DNA of 18,726 bases from contig JBELIG010000048.1 in the NCBI GenBank assembly GCA_042091035.1, positions 1 to 18,726 on the forward strand, written 5' to 3'. The DNA comes from AM-2324 sp042091035 (GTDB lineage: Bacteria; Bacteroidota; Bacteroidia; Chitinophagales; Saprospiraceae). A program made the translations under genes and the position numbers. The notes beneath the pieces are model-generated. The model worked only from the letters and a program-made list of their open reading frames with translations. It was not told the origin of the DNA and searched no databases. This document shows, one piece after another, positions 1-7,531 of this stretch (position 1 is the stretch's first letter; every line of letters begins with the position of its first letter).

Positions 1-3000
1 AGAGATAATAAGTAGCGCCTTGTGATTGGTTGTCAAATGATACTGATAGAGGAATACATCCCTCCGCCCCAGTAAATGCAAAACTTGCTTCTGGAAAATC
101 ATATATAGTTAGATCGCTTGAGAAGCTAGACTTACAACCAGAATCATTCTTAGTTCCAATTAAGGTTACTGAATAATCACCTGGTTCAGGGAATAGGAAT
201 GATGGATTGACTAGATTCGATGAATCTATAGATCCAAAATACCATTGGCTTCCTGAAAGGTCCAAAGATGTATTTGTGAATTCGATAGCTTGATTGGAGC
301 AGAACGGGCCCGCTGATTCAAAAGAAACCAGTGGAGCTTCCAGAACAGTAATTTCAATTTCACTGCTGTCCGTTGCACAACCATTATTGACGTATTGTTT
401 GACAAGGTACACTCCTGTGTTATCAAAGGTATGCACCGGGTTTTCTACTGTACTTACATTTCCATCACCAAAATCCCATTCTATGAATACACCCGGGGTA
501 GAATAATCATCAAAATTTACTTCAAAAGGTGGGCAGCCAGTGGAGCTGGAAGTATTGAAATTTGAGTTTACTATAATAGGAGACACTGTTAGGTACTGTG
601 TAAGTGTGTCAGAGCCACAGCTGTTTTCTGTGATCAATGTAATAGGATAATCAATCGGTAGCGTATCTACATCGTAGAGTTGCTCTCCAGGATAAGGATC
701 TGTGCTCAAGGAGTCATTCCCGAAATCCCAAAAATAATTTAAGGGTTCTCCATAGCTTACATTTTCAAATTGTACTTGGTATGGATCACAAACTGTATCA
801 ATCATAAATCCAAATTCAGCAACAGGGTAGGGGTGTATAAGGATAGAATCGGATAAAGATTCAGATCCACATAAGTTGCTGACAGTAAGGGTTACCACAT
901 AATTTGTGTCTGAGAATACAGATGCCGGATAAATGACATCAAAATCTGGTGTTTGCTGAGCTGAGCTTTGGCCGTTGCCAAAGTCCCAATAGTACTCTGG
1001 ATCAAAAGCAATGGTTTGATCTATAGGTTCTAGGATGAATCCATCACAACCCTCACCTTGGTTTAAGGTGAATGCTATGTCTGGTGCTGAAACAATCTCG
1101 ATTGGAGTGGATAGTGTATCCTTACATCCAAATCCTGAAGTCGCAATCAATTGAATATCATAAGTACCTTCATTGGAATAGTTTGTACTTGGATTTTCTT
1201 CCATTGAAAATAATGCATTTCCAAATTTCCAGCTATAAGTGACTGCTTCTGTGGTGGTATTTGTGAAATTCACAATGCTGTTTATACAAGGTGGTGAGTT
1301 GATTTCAAAGGCAGCAATGGGATTGGGGTGAACAATAATAGTACGTTCTGCAAAGGAGGAACATCCAAGTTCTGCTATCGTGTAGGAAATAATGTGTGTG
1401 CCTGCTCCTGCTTCTTTAGGATCAAATATGCCATTTACTGAATCGACTATACCTGGTCCTTGCCAGGTCCCACCACTTACAGATGCTCCATTTAATTGAA
1501 AAGCTTCTTCATTGTTACAAACTTCTAGATCAGGACCAGCCTGGACTGCTGTAAGGTCAATTACATCAATAATAATTTCATCCATTAGTTCGCAGCTACC
1601 ACTTCCAATCATGTAGTTCAAAATATGTGTACCTGCTCCTGCTATATAAGGATCGAAACTACCATTTGGATTAGTGATACCGGAGCCTGACCATACTCCA
1701 TTTGCAGGCGTGAATCCATCCAATTCATAAATGCCCTGGTCAATACAAAGTATATTGTCATCTCCTGCATTGATGGAAGCAGCTTCAATGACTTCAACGG
1801 TGAAGTTGACAGAATCCGTACACATGTTTTGATCGGTATAAGTATAGCTTAGGTTGTATATTCCTACACCCCCCGCATCTGTAGCATTGAATTGATTGCC
1901 GTTAACTAATCCTGGACCAAAATATTGGCCACCTGCTGGGTTTGGTGTTGGTAAGCTTAGGTTACCGGGTACTAGGCAAAAGCTTACATCACTTACATTA
2001 AGACTAGGCAGGGCATTTACTGTTAAACTACTTATTTCAGAATTTGAGCAGCCATTTGCTCCACTATAGGTGTATTCAAAATCGTAGACACCTGCGCCAT
2101 TTATTGCTGGATAAAATGTACTATCGTTAAATATTACTACCGATAATGGAGACCAGTTGCCTCCTGTAGGTGAAGCGTTAAGACTTATGGAATCCAATGA
2201 AGCACAAACTGCTTGGTCTTCGAGCATTATCGCTGGAATATCCAGAACCTCTATATTTATACTTTCATTGGTGTTGCATTCGCCAACGCCGTAGGCATAA
2301 TTTAATGTAAAAATACCTGGGCCTGAAATCGCTGGATCGAAGTTACTTTGATTACTAATTCCTGGTCCTGACCAAATTCCTCCTTCTGGAAGGGCTTCAA
2401 GGTTTAGGACTTCATTGTTGAGACAGATAGAGCTGTCTGCTGGCATAGAAAGAGCCGTTGGTTCCTGTATGATGAAGGTGTCAACCGCTGTATTACTGCC
2501 GCAGGCATTTTCTATGAAGATTTCAATACTGTATTGTCCAGGCTGATCATAGATCAATATCCCAGGGATAGAATCTGTTGAAGCTCCTGTTGGATGGTCA
2601 ATGAAAGTCCATTGGTAGGAGTTGATAGAGTTTCCATTGGATAAGTAGCTTGTAAAATCATTTAGATTTAATTCAAGTCCTAAGCAGTCATCTGGGATAG
2701 GATCTAGAATAACTTCCGGCGTGCCCGCAACAGTAAAACTAGTATCCCAACTTACGCTGGCACAGGTGTTTTCAGCACTAAGAGCAATATTTACAAGTCC
2801 ACCATCTTCAATAATTAATTCAATATCTTCACTTGTTTCGGAGTAACCGTCACCAAGTGTGAATGTTCCATCAGTACTAATATCCCAAAGGTAGATCAAA
2901 GAATCTCCTAGTGAATTATTATCCAAGAATACAGCAAAAGGTGCACATGGATTTTCACTGGCTCCAGCTGATCCGTTAAGGTCATCTATTTCAAAATAGG

Positions 3001-4252
3001 TTAGTGGGGGTTCTTCTATAATAATGGTATCACCAGTAGCGAAAATCCCACATGCTGGCGAGTTTACCAGCATTTCTATAAAGAAGGTGTCCGCTTCAGA
3101 GAAGGAGATCTGAATCTCATTCGATCCAAATGGTGAACCTGAGATAATGTTGTAAGAGCTTGTTGATCCAGATGCCGATTCTATAGTCCAACTTGCCAGC
3201 AACTCGCTTACGCATTCTGAGGGAGAACCTCCAATGACTTCAAGTGCAGTAGTATTGTTGGTGAATGTTATGACCTGCTCTGTACAAGTGATCGTTGTGT
3301 CAAAAAGTATTTCTGGACTAGGCCCTTCAGATATTTCGATAGGTTCAATTGTTGCAGAAGATGAATTACATGGATTGTTGGCGATGATTTGCACATCATA
3401 GGCATTTTCGTAATTTCCAGTGCTTGTAATAAGTCCACAAGAACTATCGTCGAAGGTGTGGCTGTAGGTTGCTGGGATATTGGTTTGGTCATAAAATGCA
3501 ACCTCTTCTCCATTAATATATATTTTATATTCTGTACCAGTAGGATTATCTAAGTAGTTAAGAATAGGAAAGTCAACAGTAGCTGGTGCACAAAGACCAA
3601 CCGTGTTTCCTGGAGTTGCAAATCCAATAGCTGGATTAGACCCCTTGTAAAAAGTATAAGATTTAGCAGTATTACAGCTATTCTCGTTACTTATGGCTGT
3701 TATGAGGATTGTGTAGTATCCTTCATCCTCAAAGGCATGTTCAATTGTGCTTATTGGAGAGAACTCTTCTGGAGTAAATGTTTCGAAGTTGCCATCTCCC
3801 CAATCTACTTCATATGCACTTACAGGGTTTGTAAGTGGAGCGAAATTAAAGATCTTCACAACAGCTCTATCTTCTGCTACGCATGATTTTAATAAATTAC
3901 CATTCAAAGAGATGTTACTGATCAGAGGAATACCGATGTCTATTACTGGAGCATTGATTACCTGTATGTCAAGGTTGTTACATGGACTGCCATCCTGAAG
4001 CAGGATTATATTAACCAAGGAATCACTCTCTAGGTAATCCATAGAGAAAATGGCGGTATCACCACTTATAATATTTGATGCATCCCCACCGATGTCCCAG
4101 GAGTAAATACTTGAAGCGTTCGGATTATCAACTAATAAAGTTACTGTTTGAAATTCGCATATTTCCGTTTGCGAAGCAAGGATTTCGCATTGCGAAAAGC
4201 TTATAGAGGGGCCTATAATAAGGCCAATAAGGAGTATGTATAATTTTTTCAT
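1..4252 (-). CDS. Giant secreted PKD-repeat protein, probable T9SS surface cargo/adhesin (C-terminus beyond window)
   Basis: The frame is open from the ATG at 4250-4252 to the left edge without a stop, giving at least 1417 codons; the C-terminus is missing. The N-terminus MKKLYILLIGLIIGPSISFS followed by Q-C is a clear signal peptide (about residues 1-21). A PKD-like unit with the motif YEVDWGDG lies near residues 139-185. Five related units of about 77 residues follow at roughly 618-960. A row of PKD-type beta-sandwich units comes next near residues 1000, 1088, 1170, 1250 and 1333, with motifs such as YYWDFGNG, YFWDFGND and IEWDFGDGN. Such proteins in Bacteroidota are exported by the type IX system and often end in a gliding-motility-type (CHU_C) domain; that end is not visible here. 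The gene starts 16 bp after a PorP/SprF-like gene, which supports export and anchoring on the cell surface. Adhesin function is inferred, and no catalytic domain was recognised. Confidence 0.88.
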   Translation of the reverse strand, partial: MKKLYILLIGLIIGPSISFSQCEILASQTEICEFQTVTLLVDNPNASSIYSWDIGGDASNIISGDTAIFSMDYLESDSLVNIILLQDGSPCNNLDIQVINAPVIDIGIPLISNISLNGNLLKSCVAEDRAVVKIFNFAPLTNPVSAYEVDWGDGNFETFTPEEFSPISTIEHAFEDEGYYTILITAISNENSCNTAKSYTFYKGSNPAIGFATPGNTVGLCAPATVDFPILNYLDNPTGTEYKIYINGEEVAFYDQTNIPATYSHTFDDSSCGLITSTGNYENAYDVQIIANNPCNSSSATIEPIEISEGPSPEILFDTTITCTEQVITFTNNTTALEVIGGSPSECVSELLASWTIESASGSTSSYNIISGSPFGSNEIQISFSEADTFFIEMLVNSPACGIFATGDTIIIEEPPLTYFEIDDLNGSAGASENPCAPFAVFLDNNSLGDSLIYLWDISTDGTFTLGDGYSETSEDIELIIEDGGLVNIALSAENTCASVSWDTSFTVAGTPEVILDPIPDDCLGLELNLNDFTSYLSNGNSINSYQWTFIDHPTGASTDSIPGILIYDQPGQYSIEIFIENACGSNTAVDTFIIQEPTALSMPADSSICLNNEVLNLEALPEGGIWSGPGISNQSNFDPAISGPGIFTLNYAYGVGECNTNESINIEVLDIPAIMLEDQAVCASLDSISLNASPTGGNWSPLSVVIFNDSTFYPAINGAGVYDFEYTYSGANGCSNSEISSLTVNALPSLNVSDVSFCLVPGNLSLPTPNPAGGQYFGPGLVNGNQFNATDAGGVGIYNLSYTYTDQNMCTDSVNFTVEVIEAASINAGDDNILCIDQGIYELDGFTPANGVWSGSGITNPNGSFDPYIAGAGTHILNYMIGSGSCELMDEIIIDVIDLTAVQAGPDLEVCNNEEAFQLNGASVSGGTWQGPGIVDSVNGIFDPKEAGAGTHIISYTIAELGCSSFAERTIIVHPNPIAAFEINSPPCINSIVNFTNTTTEAVTYSWKFGNALFSMEENPSTNYSNEGTYDIQLIATSGFGCKDTLSTPIEIVSAPDIAFTLNQGEGCDGFILEPIDQTIAFDPEYYWDFGNGQSSAQQTPDFDVIYPASVFSDTNYVVTLTVSNLCGSESLSDSILIHPYPVAEFGFMIDTVCDPYQVQFENVSYGEPLNYFWDFGNDSLSTDPYPGEQLYDVDTLPIDYPITLITENSCGSDTLTQYLTVSPIIVNSNFNTSSSTGCPPFEVNFDDYSTPGVFIEWDFGDGNVSTVENPVHTFDNTGVYLVKQYVNNGCATDSSEIEITVLEAPLVSFESAGPFCSNQAIEFTNTSLDLSGSQWYFGSIDSSNLVNPSFLFPEPGDYSVTLIGTKNDSGCKSSFSSDLTIYDFPEASFAFTGAEGCIPLSVSFDNQSQGATYYL
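1373..2403 (-). repeat. Five tandem ~77-residue protein repeats within the PKD-repeat protein
   Basis: Five degenerate units share the pattern P-x-G-G-x-W-S-G-P-G-I, then about 10 residues, then F-D-P-x-x-A-G-A-G-x-H-x-I-x-Y. They begin near residues 618, 693, 769, 846 and 925 of the protein, so the period is 76-79 residues. Clear examples are GGIWSGPGISN, NGVWSGSGITN and GGTWQGPGIVD. The second and third units have lost much of the WSGPG core (GGNWSPLSV, GGQYFGPGLVN). Each unit is followed by a short segment with conserved cysteine, as in VCNNEE or LCIDQG. This looks like an Ig-like module common in Bacteroidota surface proteins, but I cannot assign a family with certainty. Confidence 0.7.
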
Positions 4253-4268
4253 TGTAAGATTTTGAAGA

Positions 4269-5420
4269 TTAGAAGAAGCTTTTACAGTCTAAAATTCGGT
4301 TTCGGTTACGACTGCCAAATCCTTTTCCATTGCCAAAGATTTGTTTGGAAATATTATAGGTGAATTGAAGCTCGAAAATACTTCCTGCGGCAGGCCCTAG
4401 ACCGGTACTGTTAAGGTCAAAACTTAGGCCTATGAACATTTCAGGTGTTTCGCCTGAATTACTTCGAGCTCCTTCAACATAGACTCCTGAGCCAAAGATT
4501 AAGCTATTGGTATGTATTGGGTTTGGGGCGAAAATTCTATTTTGATAAAACAGCGATAGATAAAGATTACCGAGTAGGGCATATGCTCCAAATGTTCCAA
4601 CCATTATATTGGTTTCTCTATCTAGTAGTTGATAGCCCTGGGTGTCTAATTTGAAATTTGGTGAAAAAAGAATTTGTTTACCTCCTGCTGATACTGGGCG
4701 GAAGGGTATAAGGAGGCCTCCATGTAAGGTTCCTCTCGGGGCAACGGACCAGTCCCTATTCAAGAAAGAATCATTACCCTGAGCAGAGTTACTAAACCAA
4801 TAGGGTAGGTGGTGGAATGAAACTCCGAGCATAGAGCGAACCTTTCGGAAGGAACGCCTTCCAAAGGACCAGTCGCCTTCCCGCCTCCAAACGATTCCAA
4901 AGTCTACATCTCCAAATGTTACTTGATCACGAACAGGAACAGCCGTACTTTGATTTATGATACCGAATATAGGATGCAACTCATCTGTAAAAGTGAGTTT
5001 GTCCCAATCAATAGATTTTTCTGAAATCTTAGTTTCAAAGCCAAAGTGAATATTATTTTTCTTACCCGGTATTGTATAAGAAAATGCAAGCCCAGCAGAT
5101 GTGGTTGCTAATTGAGCAAAACCCTCAACATTACGGTGAAGATGTAGTCCTACCCCCATTTTGGCAAACGGAATCTGACTACTTATATTGACATCGTAGG
5201 TCCTGAAACCCTTATCAATAGCTAGCCATTGCATTCTTGAGCTGGCATTGAGAAATAAGCCTTTCTCTAATCCAGTGAATGCCGGATTAAGGTACATTCT
5301 ATTGGCATAAAATTGGGAAAAGGAAGGATCTTGGGCTTTTAGGTTCAGTGATCCAGTGCTTAAAAGTATTATCGCAAACAGTAGTTTTCGAAAAATACAA
5401 CCTTGGGGGAAAACTTGCAT
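4269..5420 (-). CDS. PorP/SprF-family type IX secretion outer-membrane protein
   Basis: The 383-residue product has a signal peptide (hydrophobic LLFAIILLSTGSLNL, then KAQ) and the family's hallmark just after cleavage, QDPSFSQFYANRMYLNPAFTG-like (shortened here: DPSFSQFYAN, then LNPAFTG). The rest alternates aromatic and polar residues as expected for an outer-membrane beta-barrel, ending with GSIFELQFTYNI. Family members such as SprF and PorP are needed for secretion or surface attachment of particular T9SS cargo. Here the gene lies directly upstream of the giant PKD protein with a 16 bp gap, so it is probably that protein's dedicated partner. In the SprB/SprF pair of Flavobacterium johnsoniae the order is the reverse. 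The open frame begins at a TTG at 5441, but the ATG at 5418-5420 gives a normal signal peptide and is preferred. A TATATTTTG sequence at 5476-5484 may belong to its promoter. Confidence 0.9.
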   Translation of the reverse strand: MQVFPQGCIFRKLLFAIILLSTGSLNLKAQDPSFSQFYANRMYLNPAFTGLEKGLFLNASSRMQWLAIDKGFRTYDVNISSQIPFAKMGVGLHLHRNVEGFAQLATTSAGLAFSYTIPGKKNNIHFGFETKISEKSIDWDKLTFTDELHPIFGIINQSTAVPVRDQVTFGDVDFGIVWRREGDWSFGRRSFRKVRSMLGVSFHHLPYWFSNSAQGNDSFLNRDWSVAPRGTLHGGLLIPFRPVSAGGKQILFSPNFKLDTQGYQLLDRETNIMVGTFGAYALLGNLYLSLFYQNRIFAPNPIHTNSLIFGSGVYVEGARSNSGETPEMFIGLSFDLNSTGLGPAAGSIFELQFTYNISKQIFGNGKGFGSRNRNRILDCKSFF

Positions 5421-5518
5421 AATTAGATTTTTTGTTATCAAGGTAATGTCTTGATAGGCTTATCTTGTTTGAACGCAAAATATAATAAATGCTCGACTTA
5501 TAGTTTATTTTTGTATAT

Positions 5519-5550
5519 AAAAAAAACACCTACACAAAGTGCAGGTGTTT
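5519..5550 (-). terminator. Rho-independent terminator of the saccharopine dehydrogenase gene
   Basis: Read on the minus strand, AAACACCT pairs with AGGTGTTT. An A/C mismatch and three more pairs (GTG/CAC) close a three-base loop, and the right arm runs into a T tract of eight. It starts 31 bp after the stop codon of the gene ending at 5582. It separates that gene from the downstream PorP/SprF operon, which therefore probably has its own promoter in 5421-5518. Confidence 0.85.
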
Positions 5551-5581
5551 GAAAAAATCTAATCGCCTTTAAAATATATTT

Positions 5582-6778
5582 TTATGATACATAGTCACTT
5601 AAGTATTGAAAGTGCGGTCCAAGTTTGCCATTTTTAGCAATAGTTGCTCTATCAATTAAAGGACTATCTTTTTTTAATAATTCATCTAAAACAAATGATA
5701 CGAATTGTTGTCCAAACGACATTGATGCATCCCTAGGCATTTCATTGGGAAGGTTGTCAATTGTCATCATGCAGATTGCATCATCATCTTTCCAGGAACA
5801 TTCTTCCTGTGTATTTTTATCGAAACCAAATAAAGGATCAGCAATTGTGCTGGCTTTGATGGTTGTCGGAACAGAAGCGACAGGAGCAATATCACAGGTT
5901 ACATCTGCAATGACTTTTATCGAAAATGCCTTGTCTTTAAGGTCATTTAGCGTGAAAAGTGCTGGTGCAGAATTGTCCCAATACATGCCATTTATAAGTA
6001 TGTCGCTTTGCTGTTGGAAAGGTAGAAAATTAGATTTAAAATTTTCAGGGTTTTTATAAAATTCTTTTTTGGTGAAAGCGCCTCCGTCTTTCTTTTTTAC
6101 ATATTCTAGGCTTGATATTTGAGTGAAAACAGGCTCAGAATAGGATTTGTTTAGGTATTCAGATGGGCTTACCTGTCTGATATTCATATCTTTTAAGACC
6201 TCTGCTGCGCCAGCGCTTACTCTTCCAGTTCCCGTGAGTACTATCCTAACTGGAGGCAGTTTTAAGTTTTTGTAAACTTCCTTAGCTTCTTCATAATCTG
6301 CACATTCATTCATACGTTTTAAATCGTAGGAACCCGTTTTTAAACCATAAGCCAAGATGCCATTATGAGCACCTACCATTCCAGCAAACTTGCCGAAGGC
6401 GATTATTCTTGAACCTTCTTCATTGGTAAGTACTTCGTAGTCTAAAAGTTGAATGTTCTTTTTTAGTACTTCTTGGAGCAATTCTTTATTGTAGGCTTGT
6501 TTTTTGATCGTGTGTGAGAAAAAGAAATACTTCTTATCTGAAATCAGGTCTTTTATCTTTACTTCCTTTACACCCATAAGTACGTCACAATCTGCGACAG
6601 AGTCTACTAGTGTAATTCCTTTAGCAAGGTACTCTTCATCTGTAAAGCATCTGCTTTGAGAGCGTTGAACAACCAATTCGACAGGAAAATTATCTATTAT
6701 TTCTTTGCAGTGGGATGGGCTTAGCGGTACGCGGTAGTCTGGTGGTGTTTTCCCTTCTTTAATTATTCCGATCTTCAT
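5582..6778 (-). CDS. Saccharopine dehydrogenase (lysine-forming) / lysine-ketoglutarate reductase-like enzyme, AlaDH/PNT fold
   Basis: The 398-residue product resembles the lysine-ketoglutarate reductase half of eukaryotic AASS and yeast Lys1. This enzyme joins lysine and 2-oxoglutarate into saccharopine with NAD(P)H, or runs the reverse reaction. Visible family signatures, in order, are the AlaDH/PNT N-terminal start KIGIIKEGKTPPDYRVPLSP (residues 2-21), FFFSHTIKKQ (about 85), DYEVL and IIAFGKFAGMVGAHN (about 115-140), the nucleotide-binding glycine loop LTGTGRVSAGAAEVL (about 178-193), LINGMYWDNSAP (about 262), VIADVTCDIA (about 288) and MTIDNLPNEMPRDAS (about 339-351). In Bacteroidota such genes are often labelled alanine dehydrogenase, but the HTIKKQ, INGMYW and IDNLP motifs favour the saccharopine enzyme. 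It is probably cytosolic and catabolic; no partner saccharopine dehydrogenase (glutamate-forming) is in the window. The open frame starts at TTG 6814, but the ATG at 6776-6778 matches the family N-terminus. Confidence 0.85.
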   Translation of the reverse strand: MKIGIIKEGKTPPDYRVPLSPSHCKEIIDNFPVELVVQRSQSRCFTDEEYLAKGITLVDSVADCDVLMGVKEVKIKDLISDKKYFFFSHTIKKQAYNKELLQEVLKKNIQLLDYEVLTNEEGSRIIAFGKFAGMVGAHNGILAYGLKTGSYDLKRMNECADYEEAKEVYKNLKLPPVRIVLTGTGRVSAGAAEVLKDMNIRQVSPSEYLNKSYSEPVFTQISSLEYVKKKDGGAFTKKEFYKNPENFKSNFLPFQQQSDILINGMYWDNSAPALFTLNDLKDKAFSIKVIADVTCDIAPVASVPTTIKASTIADPLFGFDKNTQEECSWKDDDAICMMTIDNLPNEMPRDASMSFGQQFVSFVLDELLKKDSPLIDRATIAKNGKLGPHFQYLSDYVS

Positions 6779-6845
6779 AGTACAATAATATATTGATTGC
6801 TGTAAAGGCAGCAAATTTTGGTCATTCTTTGCGCCTGCAAATTAT

Positions 6846-6878
6846 AAAAAAAAGCCGAAGGTATTATCCGAAGGCTTT
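6846..6878 (-). terminator. Terminator-like hairpin upstream of the saccharopine dehydrogenase gene (orphan terminator or attenuator)
   Basis: AAAGCC (6851-6856) pairs with GGCTTT (6873-6878). A symmetric internal loop (GAA opposite GAA), two G-C pairs and a TATTAT loop lie inside. On the minus strand the structure runs into eight T residues. It ends 68 bp before the saccharopine dehydrogenase start codon, and no minus-strand gene that it could terminate is visible upstream. It may end a short unannotated transcript, or act as a leader attenuator for the downstream gene. The sequence CCGAAGG occurs twice inside it as a direct repeat. Confidence 0.5.
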
Positions 6879-6923
6879 ACTATTATTCTGCAGGTCTAAG
6901 AATAAAATTTAATTCATGCTTAA

Positions 6924-6953
6924 TTTGTTATTTTTTATAGACGTATATATTTG
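6924..6953 (+). promoter_or_regulatory. Candidate Bacteroidota promoter driving ssrA precursor
   Basis: TTTG at 6924-6927 and TATATTTG at 6946-6953 are separated by 18 bp. They match the Bacteroidota -33 TTTG and -7 TAnnTTTG elements with no mismatch in the fixed positions. Transcription would begin near 6960, about 137 nt before the mature tmRNA 5' end. The leader would then be removed by RNase P, as is usual for tRNA-like 5' ends. Confidence 0.5.
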
Positions 6954-7060
6954 GTTTGTAGTGTTTTTAGTGCTTTTGTTGTCTTTTTGTAAAATATAGT
7001 AGCACAAATAAATTAGCTAAAGTTGAAAAAAAATAATATTTTTACGGTCCTTCTGGGAAC

Positions 7061-7090
7061 TTGTAAGCACACCAGAAGGTTTTAGTGTTC
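7061..7090 (+). promoter_or_regulatory. Possible second, proximal ssrA promoter
   Basis: TTG (7061-7063), a 19 bp spacer and TAGTGTTC (7083-7090) place a start at about 7097, exactly where the mature tmRNA begins. The -7 box has two mismatches to TAnnTTTG, so this is weaker than the candidate at 6924-6953. The inverted repeat CCTTCTGG/CCAGAAGG overlaps the -33 element and the spacer. Confidence 0.3.
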
Positions 7091-7096
7091 GCATTT

Positions 7097-7468
7097 GGGG
7101 ACGTAATGGAATCGACAGGAACGACTTTCGATTGGTAAGCATGCCGGAGAAACATTGCTCACTCCGTCAATAAATGGTAATGGACTTTTTACATGGCAAT
7201 TCTAATTATGCCATTGCTGCCTAATTCTAGGAATTAGATAGCTTTTATGCTTCTTGCTTGATGCCTAATACACAGCAGGACCGCATATCAACAACTCTTA
7301 GGCTGGCCGAAAGGAGTATCTCCTCCGGACGGTAAGATTTCAGAGGTTAAGGCAGTTGTCGGTTTGTTTATATACCTATCAGCAGCTCGAAAATTCAAAT
7401 ATAATCTAAGCATGTAGAAAGCCCTTTGATGCTTTCGCTGGACGCGAGTTCGACTCTCGCCGTCTCCA
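7097..7468 (+). ncRNA. ssrA: tmRNA (transfer-messenger RNA)
   Basis: tmRNA rescues ribosomes stalled on broken messages by acting first as alanyl-tRNA and then as a short template that adds a degradation tag. The 5' end GGGGACG pairs with CGTCTCC (7461-7467) to form the acceptor stem, with one G-U pair. A T arm of GCGAG/CTCGC with loop TTCGACT sits at 7444-7460. The discriminator A is at 7468, and the 3' CCA is not encoded in full (ACAA follows the stem), so it must be added after transcription. The tag reading frame, from the resume codon GGC at 7195 to TAA at 7222-7224, encodes GNSNYAIAA. The length of about 372 nt and the one-piece order are normal. A terminator follows 10 nt downstream. 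Confidence 0.96.
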
Positions 7469-7477
7469 CAAACTAAA

Positions 7478-7511
7478 CCCAGCAATAGATTCTATTGCTG
7501 GGCTTTTTTTT
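7478..7511 (+). terminator. Rho-independent terminator of ssrA
   Basis: A perfect 11 bp stem, CCCAGCAATAG (7478-7488) with CTATTGCTGGG (7492-7502), closes an ATT loop. One C and a run of eight T follow. It sits between ssrA and the convergent lipoprotein gene. On the minus strand the tail is only TTTAGTTTG, so termination of the lipoprotein gene here would be weaker. Confidence 0.92.
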
Positions 7512-7531
7512 AAGATCTTAAAACGAATTCA

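Larger units (their letters stand above)
6779..7096. other. Intergenic region between divergently transcribed saccharopine dehydrogenase and ssrA
   Basis: No gene of convincing length lies here. The stretch is very AT-rich and full of TTTG and TTTTTG runs on the plus strand. It holds a minus-strand hairpin with a T tract (6846-6878), a near-consensus plus-strand promoter (6924-6953), an inverted repeat CCTTCTGG/CCAGAAGG (7049-7056 and 7072-7079), and a possible promoter immediately in front of the tmRNA. The promoter of the saccharopine dehydrogenase gene should also be here. TATAATTTG on the minus strand just downstream of the hairpin T tract is a candidate -7 box, with an off-consensus spacing inside the box. 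Confidence 0.6.

Noticed and set aside
3268..3998. Open frames of 81 and 83 residues inside the PKD-protein region
   Set aside because: They are out of frame with, or antisense to, the 1417-codon frame, which has a signal peptide and PKD motifs throughout.
5625..6059. 144-residue plus-strand open frame
   Set aside because: It is entirely opposite the saccharopine dehydrogenase gene, whose motifs are unmistakable. The plus-strand translation resembles nothing and has no start context.
7288..7485. 65-residue minus-strand open frame across the 3' part of ssrA
   Set aside because: It is antisense to the tmRNA tRNA-like domain. Its conserved look comes from RNA structure, and this is a classic false protein call.
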